DNA of 64,000 nt, taken from NCBI GenBank assembly GCA_017979445.1, contig CM030710.1:11332248-11396247 (forward strand). Reading direction: 5' to 3'. Origin of the DNA: Akebia trifoliata (lineage: Eukaryota; Streptophyta; Magnoliopsida; Ranunculales; Lardizabalaceae). The position numbers and the translations under genes are program-made. The notes beneath the pieces were generated by a model. It did not search any database. It saw only the letters and a list, made by a program, of their open reading frames with translations, and was not told the origin of the DNA. The first letter of the stretch is position 1. Every line of letters begins with the position of its first letter. Shown in pieces: positions 21,688 to 33,897 of this stretch.

Positions 21688-23279
21688 TGAAAGTGCCATC
21701 GATTCGATGGGTACGTGGATCCATTTTTGACTTTCGAGTTTAGGAGTAGCCACCTAGTTATTACGATCTAGGAATCGAACATTGACTCGAAACGGATAAA
21801 CAAACAACTAATCTACTAAAAAATATTGAGTCCAGGAATCACATTACGGGGTTGGAAGGTGTTAGGCCCCAATCCCGCCCGACGACTCCCAAAAATGATT
21901 ACATTATTAAAAAGACCTAAATAATAATAATAAAAATATTTACCTTTGCAACGTAACGATTTTATTCCCTCGGATCTGATAGAACAGCTCATCGTATAAT
22001 ACTCCTCACTTTGTTATGTCACCGGATTCGCTTCAGACCTCTAAGACGAAGTACCTCCTTCTTAAATTTAAATATTTCTAATTTTATTATGGATTTCTAA
22101 GTGTTTTTGAGGGGTTTCTAAGTGATTTTTGAGCTAAAGTTAGGATATGGATGTTAGGTAAGGAGTTAGGACTTCAAAATTAGGGTTTATGGGAGGCTAG
22201 GAAAACTTTTTAACCTACTTTTTTTAGGATTTATTTTTTGATACGAAAATTGGTTGTAAGAATCCTTATTTATAGATTTTTTAAGTACTTTTTAAATAGA
22301 GTTAATGTTTAATTATAATTATTTTAGATAGAGTTAGTGTTTAATTAGAATTATTTTTAAATAGAGTTAGTGTTTAATTATAATTACATTAGATAGTTTT
22401 ATAGTTTAATTAGAATTCTTTTAGATAGTTTTAGAGTTTAATTAGAATTCTATTAGGGTTTTGACTTTGGTCTTATTAGATTGATTTAGAGTTTTGACTT
22501 AAGTCTTACTTGATTGACTTGACTTTAGGATTTTGACTTAAGTCTTATTTGATTGACTTGACTTTAGAATTTTGACTTAAATCTTACTTGATTGACTTGA
22601 CTTTAGGATTTTGACTTAAGTCTTACTTGATGGACCTGAATTTTAACTAGGATTTCACTTTACATTAATTAATGTTTTAATTGTTAATTTTAAAATTTTT
22701 AATTATTAAAATTATAAAATTATCATTTTACCCTCGCAAAAGGACTTTTTGCATTTTAAGTCATTTTTTAATGTTCCAGGATGTTTTGAAATCGATTTTT
22801 CGTAAGGAATTCAATGGGAATATTGGTTTTTGTCATTTATGAAATTTTTTGTGCGAAATAGTCGTGAACTTTATGAGGGATATTTTCTTAATTTTGTCAA
22901 ATTTTGTGAAAATTGGCGAAATGATTTATTTGGTTTCGATTTGTTGTTTTATGTGTTGGAAATGATTTTCCTAAGCATAATGTAAGCTTTAGGGATGTTT
23001 TGAGGTTAGGGTTATTTTGATAATTTGATCATTTTTTAGTGTTTTTTATTGTAAAACTTCTTTTTGTCTGAAAAATGATGATTTCTATGTTTTTTGGATT
23101 ATATTTTCCTAGCGTAACGTGATTTCTATAGTTTTGTTAGTTTAAGATACCTCATCCGAATTTCTGAAACATATTTAGCAACAAAATATAACAATAGAAT
23201 AATCATCCATCATTAGGAACAATTGCAATCGGGTTGACGAGTTGATTAATCAGGCGAGTGCAAAAATGGGGTGTCTATA
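21688..23279 (-). mobile_element. Solo TatA LTR inside the 86-bp array
   Basis: It is 1592 bp, flanked by perfect GACTC duplications at 21683-21687 and 23280-23284. The minus-strand start is TATAGACACCCCATTTTTGC (G to A in the terminal dinucleotide), and the end carries the ggagtagccacctagttatt and gtgttaggccccaatcccgc blocks. A TATAAATA box is at 22267-22274 (minus). Between 22480 and 22620 are four or five copies of a roughly 35-base ttttgacttaagtctta unit. No internal sequence follows, so it is a recombination product. Confidence 0.9.
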
Positions 23280-23800
23280 GACTCGAATTTACTAGATCCA
23301 AGCTTCTCGGGTTAAAGTTTGCAAGAACATAAAAAATCCTACTAAAGGTCGAGTCTCGTTTCTCGAACTCGAACTTATTAAAGCCACGCTTCTCAGTCTA
23401 AGGTTTGTAGGAACTTAAAAAATCCTTGGGCTAAAATTTGCAAGAACTTAAAAGAATCTTACTGAAGTTGGAGTCTCATTTCTCATACTCGAACTTACTA
23501 GAGCCGCTTCTCAGGCTAAAGTTTGTTGGAACTTAAAAATAATCCTACCAAAGTTGGAGTCTCATTTCTATGACTAGAACTCATTGGAGCCACGGTTCTC
23601 GGACTTGGGTTTGTAGAGATTTAAAAAATCTTATTCAAGTTGGAGTCTCGTTTCTCGGACTCGAACTCATTGGAGTCATGCTTTTCGGGCTAAGATTTGT
23701 AGGAACTTAAAAATTCTACTTATTTTATGATTAAAAAAAATAGGAGTATCGTTTCTCGGACTCGAACTAATTGGGATCACACATTTTGGGCTTGAATTAG
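23280..23800 (-). repeat. 86-bp tandem array, second part
   Basis: About six more units continue the array interrupted at 21687, with the same ctcgtttctcggactcgaac blocks. Later units are shortened or fused (near 23420), as expected from unequal exchange. Confidence 0.75.
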
Positions 23801-24479
23801 TTAAAGACTCAGTATTATTGAGTTCAAAGTTTGAAAGATCGGGCTTTTATTGGCTTATCATGCATTCATAATTATCATTGGACTTCATCGAACTTTTAGA
23901 CTTTTGAATAAGATTTTCTTTCTGATCATGGGATTAAGAATGAAAACTTTAGAATCAAAATTATTTTCAAAAAATGCCCCTAGTTTCAAGGTTGGCTTCT
24001 AATTAAGACTTGACCATGAAATTGATGGACTGGATCACACTTGAAAAATATAAATGAGCAACTATGGACTCTAATATTTGACTGACAGAAGAATCGATAT
24101 TCCTTTAGATTTTTAAGACTCTTAAGATTATCATATGTTTAATAAGGAATTGATCACATTCTTTCGAATTTCCTCAGAAAAATGCTTGAGCTGAACTTAA
24201 AATCTTGATAATTATTAAAATAGAAGATCTTTTTCTTCAAAGTAGTCAATGGTTCTACACTTTCCCTTAGCGAATACTTATGTAAGTAAACACTCTTAAA
24301 GATCTTATATGCTGAAGATCACTTTCGAGTTTTGTTGAATTCAGCATTGTCATTGTTAGATGTGAGCTCTTAAATGAAAAATAAATGTTACAGCTTGAAT
24401 AATTTTCTGCATTTTCTAGTAAACGTTTTTTTGAATTTTTCTTCTCAATGAGATTTTTTCTTTCCCTATTTTTTTGTAC
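23801..24479 (-). mobile_element. Element I 3' UTR, unique segment
   Basis: Non-coding. It shares the cccctagtttcaaggttggc block with 8265-8290 of the left TatA fragment. The open frame at 24267-24482 (minus) has no recognisable domain. Confidence 0.5.
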
Positions 24480-24995
24480 CATAATTTTGCCTAGGTCGCT
24501 TAGCGGGTTTTGTTTTTATTTTTTTGAAGATGCCTTGATTTTTGTCGAAGTTGTCTTTTTAGGTTTTTAACCTAATAGATTTTCCTTTTTTATGGTTATG
24601 CCCTAACTTTTGCCTAAGTCACCCTTTTGGGTTTTCAACTTAGCGGGCTTCTCATTTTTAATCGATAATCTTGAATAACCAACTCGACAACTTTCTTTGA
24701 ATTTTCTTCTTAGTGGGATTTTCCTTTCCCTTTTTGGTACTATAATTTTTGCCTAATTTGCCTTTTCAAGTTTTCAACCTAACGGGTTTAGTTTTTCTTT
24801 TTCTGAAGATGCCTTGATTTTTGTCTAGGTCACTTTTTCAGATTTTTAACCTAGCAGGCTTTCTTTTTTATGGTTATGCCCTAATTTTTGTCTAAGTAGT
24901 CCTTTGAGTTTTCAACTTAGTAAGTTTCTTTTTTTCTTGATGGTCTTGAATATTCAACTCGAAATTTTTTTGATTCCCTACACTTTAACGGAGTC
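24480..24995 (-). repeat. Tandem array of about 60-bp units in TatA 3' UTR
   Basis: Repeated blocks ttgcctaggtcgcttagcgg / ttgcctaagtcaccctttt / ttcaacctaacgggttt, interspersed with T-rich tracts. The complement of the unit (gttgaaaacctgaaaaggcg then taggcaaaagttaa) is repeated at 54650-54880 in element II and 8110-8170 in the left fragment, so the array is a family trait. Confidence 0.65.
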
Positions 24996-25049
24996 AATAG
25001 GCACTCAAGAGGACTAACTAGGCGGTCTTAAGACATGCTTTAGAAATAA

Positions 25050-25420
25050 AATGTAGAAGGCTTGACTTCCCAAAAATTCCCTTTGTCTAATATTCTCTTT
25101 TTTTTTCTAATGCCCCTAGTTTGACATTCTTTTTCTTTTTGTAAATTATTTTGATTCTCCTTTTTTTTATGCACCTAGTTGGCATTCTTTTTTTTTCTGT
25201 CAATTCTTTTGACTCTTTCTTTTAATGCCCTTAGTTTGACATTACTTCTTTTGAACCTTTCAATAGGGGATTTTCCTTTTGGATGACACATTCCATAAGA
25301 GAATATATTATTTTTTGCGTGATCGGACCTAAAGTGACTTCTAATGTTGCCTACGTACCCCAAATATTTCTTTTCTTTTTTGGGATCAGGTCAAAATGTA
25401 ATTCATACAAAGATTTCCCT
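25050..25420 (-). mobile_element. Post-pol block of element I
   Basis: On the minus strand this carries the stretch with ttgggatcaggtcaaaatgt and gttgcctacgtaccc (25335-25405). It is equivalent to 54300-54370 of element II and 7715-7800 of the left fragment. A tgaactacg...tgatccc...tacgtaggcaac stretch after pol is typical of Tat-lineage elements. The adjoining repeats read aatgcccctagtttgacatt. Confidence 0.6.
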
Positions 25421-25755
25421 CTCGAGGATGGTTGGTGTTGTTTAAAAAAAAGAGGCTACTAATATTTTTAGAGGCTACGAGGGGCTAAAGAAAGTTTTTT
25501 CTTGATAAGACAAGAAAATTGTTCGACCAAAAAAGGTCTTCTTTAGTGAAATTTTAATTGATTTGGTCAAGATTCTAGAAACTCAATGCATTGATTGCTC
25601 TGTCGAGTACGATCTTCTTTTGCGAATGAGTAATCTTCAGTCTTTTTCTAAGAAATTGAATGTGATTGACTTTTTTGTATTTGACATTGACTCAACCAAA
25701 ACTTTCAGAACTTCAAAAAATCTCTTATGCTTTTATGAATGACAACCTTCCTCCC

Positions 25756-26050
25756 CTAAATGAGTAGTATGATGGATCTTCTTATAGGCCTTAACATCTT
25801 TGTCAATGGTTTTAATTGTATCATTCTTGATCGATAAACTTTGACTTTGAAAATCACCATTGACTTCATATCTTGATCTATCTTGGTGCAATCTATCAAT
25901 ATATCCTCATGAGAACATGCAGGAATGTTGTTAAATTTTTCAAGTATGTTTATTATTCTCTCATGTTCCCCTAAGGATAATGTAGTACCCATTTGCACTT
26001 TTTTTAGTGTACTCTTTAATTTCAATATTTATCAAATTTGATTAGTAAGC
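25756..26050 (-). pseudogene. Pol remnant of element I (start of reverse transcriptase region)
   Basis: It contains a block QMGTTLSLGEHERIINILEKF followed by an HEDI block. This matches the segment just ahead of reverse transcriptase in Tat-lineage pol, where an E...I...L.EF.DVF.WSYEDM pattern precedes the catalytic palm. Sequence after this point does not contain the palm motifs (no YXDD), RNase H or integrase before the post-pol block, so nearly all of pol is deleted. Confidence 0.55.
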
Positions 26051-26448
26051 TTTGAGGCATTCATTATGTCAAATTTTATGTTCATATCATTATTGCACGC
26101 ATGATAATTCAAAGCTTCCTTATTTATTGCAAGAAAAAAACACAGACACTAACTTGACTGAATCCCAAAATAAAAAAAACTTAACATAGTCGAAATGATT
26201 AACTGAACCCAAAGACTGACGCAATTGAAGCTAAAAAGAAGACTTAAAGCAATGACATCATTTTGAATGGAGGGACACAATTCTAAGGTCTAAGCCACTT
26301 TGGATATCTTTGATGGGTGACTTGCACTTGTTAGCTTTTGCTATCTCTTCAAATTCAGATTCGAGCCTGTCTATGTTGAACAACCCATAGCTTCAATAAT
26401 CTCTCTATATTTTAGTTATTACACTGCCATAGGGTAGGTGGGCTCATT

Positions 26449-27450
26449 TTAGCATGGGGAAGATATATTGTTAATACAAATTGAGTGAATGAAGGAAACT
26501 AGGTCAATTGATTCGAATTTGGATATGGATATCAGGTTCAGAGTAGGAGGGGGTAGATTTTGAAATGTAGGCAAATGGTTAATTTTAATATTGGGCGTGG
26601 TAGGAGCAGGTATGGTGATCTTTCCTTGCTCAATAAGGTTTTGAATAGCATGGCAGAGAGTAATGCACCTATTAAGAACATGGGCAGGAATCTGATGGAA
26701 TTCACAGAATTTCCCATGGTCCAAGTTTGGAGGAAGAGGATCAGGCAAAGGCTTTAGTTGTAATGGTGTCAGCAACCCCATTTTCATTAACTTTTGATAG
26801 GCGACACTAAAGAACATTCTAAGATTGGCAAATTGTCTCCTAGGCTTGGCTTGTAAGGCTTGAGTGGCTTGAGGAGCTAGTGTGAAAAAAGTGTTGGCTA
26901 TTTGTAAGGAATTAACACTGGACTTGAAATGTTTGGGTTTTTATTTAAACGAGTTACCAAAAAGTCCCAAATAGTAGGCATCCTCAACTTGATTTTCAAC
27001 CTCAAGGAGGGACTAAAAAGTGGGAAGGTATTGAGGCATGAAGTATTTGACATAATTTGAAGTGAGATTCCTGAGGATGATATTGACTTGTTCCTTGGTC
27101 AGTCTCCATCGAGCAATAAACTCAGTGAAAGGTTTCCCGAAATTCTGTTTGACAATTTCTAAATCTTTTTTTGTAAGTTCAATATCCGTGTTTAATGAAT
27201 ATCGATCAATAAACTCCTTCATCAATTCATACCATGTTCTTACCCAAGATGAGTACAATGACATTAACCAGCGTAAGGCAAGACCTGTAAGGGTGCTTTG
27301 AAAAAATTGGGTCATTTGTTCTCCACTCAAATTTTGAGATTGCATGATGCCGCCCTATATTTTCAAGTGAGTCCTAGGGCATCTAATCCCATCAAACATC
27401 TCCATGTCCGGCATTGTGAACTTCTATGGTAGACGGACCGTGGGAAATAA
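26449..27450 (-). pseudogene. Gag of element I (Ty3/gypsy, Tat-type), degenerate
   Basis: Frames read in order: MEMFDGIRCPRTHLK, then LSGEQMTQFFQSTLTGLALRW, then FTEFIARWR (27013-27345). They continue with LPPNLDHGKFCEFH...C...HAIQNLIEQGKI (26449-26817). This is the Retrotrans_gag core followed by the short Cys/His block and pepsin-proximal linker of Tat-lineage Gag. Gag forms the virus-like particle and packages the RNA. A stop precedes the 27013-27345 frame and several others interrupt the rest, so it is not functional. The same parts are recognisable in element II. Confidence 0.75.
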
Positions 27451-28249
27451 CGTCATTACACCTAATCTAAAAGTAAGATCATCGGGGCCTTTGTTATTTT
27501 TCAAAACAGTTTCAAGCTGAGTTATTCGATGAGCTAATACAGGGTTGATAAGTGATTGATTATCCTTCTAGTCTTCGATGAGGTCAAACATAGCCTGGGG
27601 TTCTTTAACTGTCTTTTTTCTTTTCAGTCTTCAAGACTTCAATTTATGTTTGAACAAAAGTAATAATTTGTGCATGAAAAGATTTCAAAATCTGACAAAG
27701 TATTATTTCATCCATAGTACTTGTTTTTTCTTGTGGTAAAGGCTAACTACTTGGACTTGACAATGGTACTCTGAAAAAATGACTTTTTCACAAACCCAAA
27801 GTGGTACAGATGGTGGTTTATAATGTCTAGGCGTAATTATTACCTGATTGGAAGTAAATCAAGATTAACCATTGATTCTGAAAGTTTGACTCTTAACCAC
27901 AAGATTAAAATTTTGATATAAATTAGCCCAAGTCCGGTAGGAAATATTGAATCCAAATGCACTATAAGTCTACAGTGACCAAGAAGATGAAGAAGGTTAG
28001 TCATGGGTTTACCCCTGATTGGGATTGAACCTTTGATCAGACAAATTAATTTGACCTTAAGATCAAATCTTTTTGGTATAAAATGGTCTGAATATTTGAA
28101 AATAAAACCAATTGGTCCAATCGGTTTGGTGTTGATCAATTTGATCCATTTATCGATTAGGCTAATTGATTTACATTTCACACATTGGGTCGGACCGATA
28201 TTGCGGGTATAGTTTGAACGGTCTAGATCAGTCCGCCTACTTACCTATT
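27451..28249 (-). mobile_element. Gag-proximal leader of element I
   Basis: No clear coding. The open frames at 27840-28181 (minus) and 28003-28212 (plus) overlap on opposite strands and show no domain. Pieces such as ttggtccaatcggtttg recall the gatcaaatggattaaatg stretch at 52170 in element II. Confidence 0.4.
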
Positions 28250-29070
28250 GGTTGGATTAAATAAAGCAACCTGAGAACACCCACGATAAGTTATAGTCGT
28301 GACCTATAGGGAGGTTTCTAGACTCTAGGTGTATTACATGCAATGCAATTTATCTAGCCACCCTTGCCCAAGTGCACTTATATACCTCTCAAGCGTACTC
28401 AATCAGACGGTATGTGGTGACTTGGTTTGATATACCGTAAGAATTCAAAATGATAATCTAAGAGCTCGACCCAAATCTTTGAAGTTGAAAGCAGCCAACT
28501 TAATTCCCAGTTGAGAAATGTCGCACGATGTTAAGTAGAGACAGTCTTAAGTCACTTCTCGTCTAGAATAGAAGTCGTCTATCCCCCATGTACACGAGGT
28601 ACAGTGGGGCAAGATCTCACTTAGGCACTGATTTTGACCAAGAAGTGCAATTGGTGCAACTTAGATTAGTTGTAATATACTGCATAGGTACGAGTCTAAG
28701 GTTATAGCTTTCATAAATGGTTTAGCATCCTATAATGGAACCGACCACGTACTAGTACTACATTGGCAATAGGGATATGTAATTTTCTAGCTTACAATAC
28801 AACAAAGGTTCAAGTCGCTCCAAGGTGGGCGCATCGCCTTTCAAAGTTACTTGATCAAATGATACTGATGCCCCAGTTTTATATATAATAGAGATACGTA
28901 ACTAGAGTTGTGATTTTCATGAATGATGTCACATCTAACGAGGAAATCAGGCCAGGTACTAGTGTCACATTGACTATAAGGGATATCCAAGCGTGCAATA
29001 CAAAGTAATTTAAACTTGCTAGTGGTGTGTGCAAACCAAAGTGGGGTGTGCCCGAGGCATTTTTAGATGA
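28250..29070 (-). mobile_element. Conserved leader block of TatA (element I copy)
   Basis: It aligns in inverse orientation with 50850-51640 of element II over about 800 bp. Clear anchors are acccacgataagttatagtc, cacccttgcccaagtg, tctcaagcgtactcaatcag and tagtactacattggcaat. The block has internal duplication: the accgtctgat segment and the tagtactagtacg segment each occur twice. The 28470-28690 part is the module shared with the Ath leader. It contains no long open frame, so a structural RNA role is more likely than coding. Confidence 0.75.
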
Positions 29071-29324
29071 ATGAGCCCATGGGCCATATCAAACCATCAC
29101 AGTATGGATATCACATAAAGATTGATCAGAATACACAAAATTCATAGCATCGAAATCATGATCAAGGCATGCGCATCAAAATGTATAACAATCAAAATCA
29201 TAGCATATCAAGTAGGTAAGAAATTATGGCACAAAAATAATCAATCATCGACCAATTGGTGAAATAGGTACAAGAAATTTTTATTTATTTATTTATTCAT
29301 TTTTATGAATCAAAAAAAAAAAAA

Positions 29325-29430
29325 GTTTTTTTTATATGGTCCAATCAATGATTACTTTGGGTGACCTAAAATAAATCGAGATTTCAATAAATATTGAATC
29401 AAGGATAGCATGACAGTTGTTGAGATAAGG
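29325..29430 (+). repeat. Inverted arm 2 of leader cassette, element I
   Basis: The plus strand reads tatatggtccaatcaatgat ... gggtgacctaaaataa ... ttcaataaatattgaatcaa ... gagataaggagcaatg. The complement of 43615-43745 in the same element carries the same ordered blocks, so the two are inverted relative to each other. They match the inverted pair 48750-48850 / 50515-50640 of element II. Confidence 0.65.
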
Positions 29431-29834
29431 AGCAATGTTTTTTTTTAAAAGACATGCTTGGTGAACCTTGTTGAGAACATAGGCTAATTTGACCCAACTC
29501 ACAAGGTTTCAAATTTTACAAAGAGTCATTAGGCCAATGTGATTGATCATGTCAGCAATCCAATGTCACAACCTTCTATATTTAATGGAAAAAAATTGAA
29601 TCCAAGAATAAAATTCAAATTTTTTTTAGTTTAGATCCAAGGTTTTGAAAATGGGTGGCGATGAAATTTAAAATTAAATTTCAACACAAAAATCAATTAA
29701 AATTTATTTTTTTATTTTTAATTTTATTTTAAAAGTCCTTAGAATTTCATCGGCCATAAGCACATGACATTGGATCATACTCTTGGATGCCATGTGGCAT
29801 GGTCAAAGACCTTTAGTAAGATTTGAAATCTTTC
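29431..29834 (-). mobile_element. Leader cassette interior, element I, AT-rich
   Basis: No gene is seen. The sequence contains ttgccatgtggcatgg-like segments near 29790, and a related gccacgtgggga segment lies at 33541 beyond the inserted solo LTR. The last five bases (CTTTC) are the duplicated target of that LTR. Confidence 0.35.
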
Positions 29835-30779
29835 TGAAATCGCCTCGACCCGTTTTCCAATAAATTGTGGATGAGGGTCTGATTGGTAAATTGGGGATTT
29901 TTAGGGAATAAGGAGTCGCCACCTAGTTTAGGTCTAGAATCCATAAATGACTCCGAAATGGATCGAGTCGGTCCACGTATCAGAGAAATGCGTAAGGGGT
30001 CAGATTATAGGTTTCGAAAGGTGTTAGGCACCGAACCCGTCCGATCGAGATGATCGGTCTCTACTACAATCCAAACTATCCTACGGTCAACAGATGGAGA
30101 CTAGAGTCAAGATTATGATCCAATCATCATCAAATTATATCGAATGTACTAAACGAATCTCAAGACCAATATTCCCCAAATATTACACAATATTTTGAAT
30201 TCCGTACAAAAATGGAAATATTTGAGAAAACCTTAGTTTTAACTATACTCCAAAGCCCACGTGACAATATTTCAATTACAAATCCAAACCTATAAAGATT
30301 TTCTAAATCGACTAAAATGGTGATTTGCGAAAACTTTCTAAAATAGAAAATTGGGGATATGAAATTTCTAATTTGGGAATTCATGGAGTTTCTAAACTAG
30401 AAGTTTGAAATTTCCTAAATTGAAAGTTTATAAAAATATGAGAAGCTCCTAAATTGAAAATCAACTTTCAAAAGTAGGAATTTCCAAATAAAATAAGTCC
30501 CAAATTAGAAATTTATAAAAACAATTTTCCAAAATAGAAAATTATGAGTATGGGTTTCTCGAATTAATAATTTGCAAATATTAATTGTCCAAAAATGGAA
30601 AATCATAATTTTAAGAAGGTTACTAAATCGATGAAAAGTCCATAAATCCCCAAAATGAACAAATTATGATTTTTCAAGAAAATCCATTTTTTGTCACATG
30701 AATTCTTCGAATTTTGCATGGTCCCATGTCCACAAGATCAATGAGTCAACTCAAATCCTTTTGTATAAACAAAATCCGA

Positions 30780-31220
30780 CTTTAAACCCCCAATGCACAA
30801 ACATATCAGTGAGTTGACTCACGAGGTAATTTTATTAAAAAAATGATTTTGAAGTTCCCACACACACACAAATCAGTGAGTTGACTCACGTGGCAACTTT
30901 ACTAAAAATTAATTTTGAAATTCCAATACACACGCAAATCAGTGGGTTAACTCACGTGGTAATTTTATCAAAAAAATGATTTTGAAGTTCCCACATACAC
31001 ACAAATCAGTGAGTTGACTCACATGGCAACTTTATTAAAAAATCAAAATTTGAAATTCCAATGTACATAAAAAAAATAGGGAGTCGACTCGTGTTAATTT
31101 AATTAAGAAAACAATTTTGAAACTTCTAATGCACATGAAAAAAAATAGCGAGTTTACTCGTGTTAATTTGATTAAAAACGATTGTGAACTTCCATGTATA
31201 TAAAATCAGTAAGTCAACCC
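30780..31220 (-). repeat. TatB LTR tandem array with palindromic TGAGTCA-type core
   Basis: About six units of 65-85 bp. Each has a near-palindrome such as gtgagttgactcac, followed by ...aactttattaaaaa, ...ttgaaattcc and aatacacacacaaatca. The half-site TGACTCA / TGAGTCA recurs once per unit. An equivalent, longer array is at 37480-38060 in the other solo LTR. Confidence 0.8.
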
Positions 31221-31479
31221 GCACGCATATTATTAGAAAATCTATTTTAAACTTTGGTTTCATGCATGTGATATGTGCACCTAACCAAGGTCTCCAAAAG
31301 TTCCAACACCGAAAAAAAATTCAAAGTAATCTACATGTAAAACAAATCATTGAAAATAATGACAAAGAAACTTACCTTAAAAAAATGGTTGTGGTGGGTA
31401 TTCCTTCAAAAAAACTCGATTACTTCCTCGACAATAACGAAGGTAATGGGCCGCATGTAATAGGGTGTTGAAGAGAGAG

Positions 31480-31625
31480 TGAAGGAGGTGATGGGCTGCT
31501 GTTAGGACGTCAAAGAAAGAAAGAATAACGTGATGGCTGCTGTTATATCGTCAAAGAGAGAACGAAGGTCTGTGATGGGCTGCTGTTAGGACGTCAAAGA
31601 GAGAGAGGAGGTGATAGTCGTTGTC
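31480..31625 (-). repeat. GA-rich repeat in TatB LTR
   Basis: Three copies of a unit containing gatgggctgctgttaggacg and tcaaagagagaa. The plus-strand frames through this area, and the Pro/Ser-rich minus frame 31829-32083, are by-products of the biased composition. Confidence 0.65.
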
Positions 31626-33424
31626 AATACATTGAAAAGGATGAGAGAAAATGTTGTGTTAATGGAAGTGCAGGATAAACGTGGCGGTGGCTACTATTAG
31701 AGGGAGGCGTTGTCAAGTTAGTTTTCTTCTTTTCCTTCTCATTTTTCCCTCCTCTTCTTCTTCTACTCCTTCTTCCCTTTTTGTTTGCTGTTAAGAAGAC
31801 TCAAAGAGAAAAATGAAGAATATGACTGTTATGGGGCTGAACAAGAAAACAGAGAGTGAGATGGGGAGAGTTTGGGTTGCACTTCTATAGATGATAGACG
31901 AGGGGCTGAAGGTGCTGTAGTGAGGGTTGCTAATGGAGGGCGTTTGGGGATGAAGAGGGGCTGAGAAGAAGAAGAGAATGCAAATGTAGGGGGCCTAGTT
32001 TTTAATGGAGTCGATGGAGATGTTGCTGTTGGATGTGTGGGGACTGTTAATGGAGGCTGCTGGAGTTGGTATGGGACTGTCAATGGATGCTACTAGGGGA
32101 CGTGAGGGAGAGAAGAGGGAGATGGGGGGTGTTACAGATGCTTGAGAATGATTAGAAGGGAAAGAGAGAGGGCCGAGATCAACCTCTCCTAAGGAGGAGA
32201 GAGCATTTTCTCTTTAATAGAAACCAAATTTTCATTTTGTTTTTCTTTCTAATTTTTTCTTTTTACGCGTCTTTCACTTTCCTTCTATTGGGAGAATGGG
32301 AGTAGCGATCTCAAGCTACTCACCTTAGTGGTAACTCCTTGTTGTCCAGTCATGGTTGGCCAATTTCAAATTTTGTTTCATCGATTGATTAGTTTTTAAT
32401 TTTGAGTTTTATTAGTTTTTATTTTGAGTTTGGTTAAAAAATTTGATTTGATTTTAATTTTTGGTTCGACTTTTAATTGTTAATGGCCATTTGATTTTAT
32501 TTTTAATTTTTTAATTTTTAATTTGAATTGTTTAATTTTAATTTTAATTGTGTAATTTTTAATTTCAATTGTACTGTTTAATTTGATTGGATTTTTTTTT
32601 TATTTTTATTCGTTGATTGACTTTAGTTGGGCTATGCTTTTAATTAGGATTGGTTAATTAGCCTTTAACTTGATTTTAAAATTTAATTTTGATTTAATTT
32701 TAAATTTTAATTTGAATTTTAAGTTGATCTTAAATTTTAAGTTGTCGATTAAATTCTAATTTTAGTTTAATGGTTATTTTCAATTTGAAATTTTTTTTAT
32801 TTGATTGTAAATTTTAATTGATTTTAATTTTAAATTTTAATTTAATTTTGATTATTCGAGATTTTTTCTTGAAGTCTTTTTAATTCTTTAATTGTGTTTT
32901 CCTAAGCGTCAAGGTTTCTAAGAGTCAAACATCGAAGGGCATTTCGATTATTTTACGATTTTTTCATAAATTTATCTGATTTCATCGATTTGGGTCCCGT
33001 TAGACTCAAAATCCCATTCTGAGTGCAATGGAGGTACTTTCAAGGTCTTTCAGAGGTCCAAAATTTATGAAGGGTATTTTCGTCATTTTATCGATTTTTG
33101 TCCATTTTAGTGAATTTTGACGTGAAGTTTCTTTTAGTCGCAACATGATTATTTCTAAGTCTCGAGGTCATGTTTTCCTGGCATTACGAGGTTTCTAAGT
33201 TATCGAACTGTGTAGTGAACCTAAGCGTACGTACTTGCTAAGTCTAGTAGAAAATATAGTGATCCTAAGCGTGCGTAATTCTATGTCGTGTGGTAAGGAG
33301 AAAGAAGGGAATTAGAAGGATGCTTCTCTCAAACTTTTGAGTTCTTTGCGTTCATCATTAGGAATCCACAACAACCGGGTGACAGATTGCCAAGTCAGGC
33401 GGATGCAAAAATGGGGTGTCTACA

Positions 33425-33689
33425 CTTACTAAAATGGTGATGATAGACTTATCCATTTTTTTCAAATCCAAACAATAATAAATCTGCCAAGTAAATCTTA
33501 AAAATAAATAAATAAATTTAAACAAAAAAAATGTGTTACTGCCACGTGGGGAGTTCAAAGAACTTTAAAAAGATTTCAACAAACTTAACTGTTTTTCATT
33601 TATTTTATTTTTATTTTTATTTTTTTTATTTTATAATGTTGCTGCCAATACACCCAGCACAACATTTTTTTATTTTATTTTTTTAACTT
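33425..33689. other. AT-rich cassette interior with ttgctgccaa repeats
   Basis: No gene is seen. Two direct copies of atgttgctgccaa occur at 33637-33649 and 33696-33708. The complement of the nine-base core, cagcaacat, occurs at 43573-43581 on the far side of the host-gene fragments. The pair could be remnants of short inverted ends, but no clean target duplication is visible. Confidence 0.35.
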
Positions 33690-33897
33690 CTTTCATGTTG
33701 CTGCCAACACGACCAACTCTAACATCCGATCCATGCGACACCATGTAAATCCTTTCTTCAACTGCATTGATAGCAAATGGTCGCTGCAGCTCTTTATAGG
33801 GAAACTCTCCACCTCTACACACTTCCATGTGTCGTTCTCTGGAACATAAATTTTTAACATGATGATCCCCAAGTTCTGAGATCATAAACAATTTGTC
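33690..33897 (-). pseudogene. Captured fragment of an F-box/kelch-repeat gene
   Basis: The minus frame holds VVLDDKLFMISELGDHHVK, then EVCRGGEFP, then LQRPFAINAVEERIYMVSHG. This follows the kelch-repeat pattern of plant F-box/kelch proteins: D.KLFV.SE.GD...KVYD, a W-like position, then QRPFAV...GKIYVVS. About 65 codons remain, out of some 350-400 in the family, and the F-box itself is absent. The parent class binds substrates for SCF ubiquitin ligases. The fragment is joined directly to the SHMT fragment at about 33897, and both are read on the minus strand. It lies in the leader of a retrotransposon, so it is a passenger and not a gene in place. Confidence 0.65.

Larger units (their letters stand above)
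29835..33424 (-). mobile_element. Solo TatB LTR, minus strand, 3590 bp
   Basis: On the minus strand it starts TGTAGACACCCCATTTTTGC at 33424 and ends GGGTCGAGGCGATTTCA at 29835, flanked by CTTTC (29830-29834) and CTTAC (33425-33429). From the outer end inward it holds gtcgccacctagtttaggtc, short AT repeats built on ctaaattagaaa (30340-30660), the array with GAGTTGACTCAC palindromes (30780-31220), a GA-rich repeat with ggctgctgttaggacgtcaa (31480-31620) and a long T-rich stretch (32380-32860). No internal region adjoins it. Confidence 0.9.

Noticed and set aside
27840..28212. Overlapping frames on both strands of about 70-113 codons
   Set aside because: Antiparallel frames with no domain in a retrotransposon leader; composition explains them.
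31829..32083. Pro/Ser-rich minus frame
   Set aside because: Lies wholly inside a solo TatB LTR with GA-biased repeats; the other solo LTR has no matching frame.
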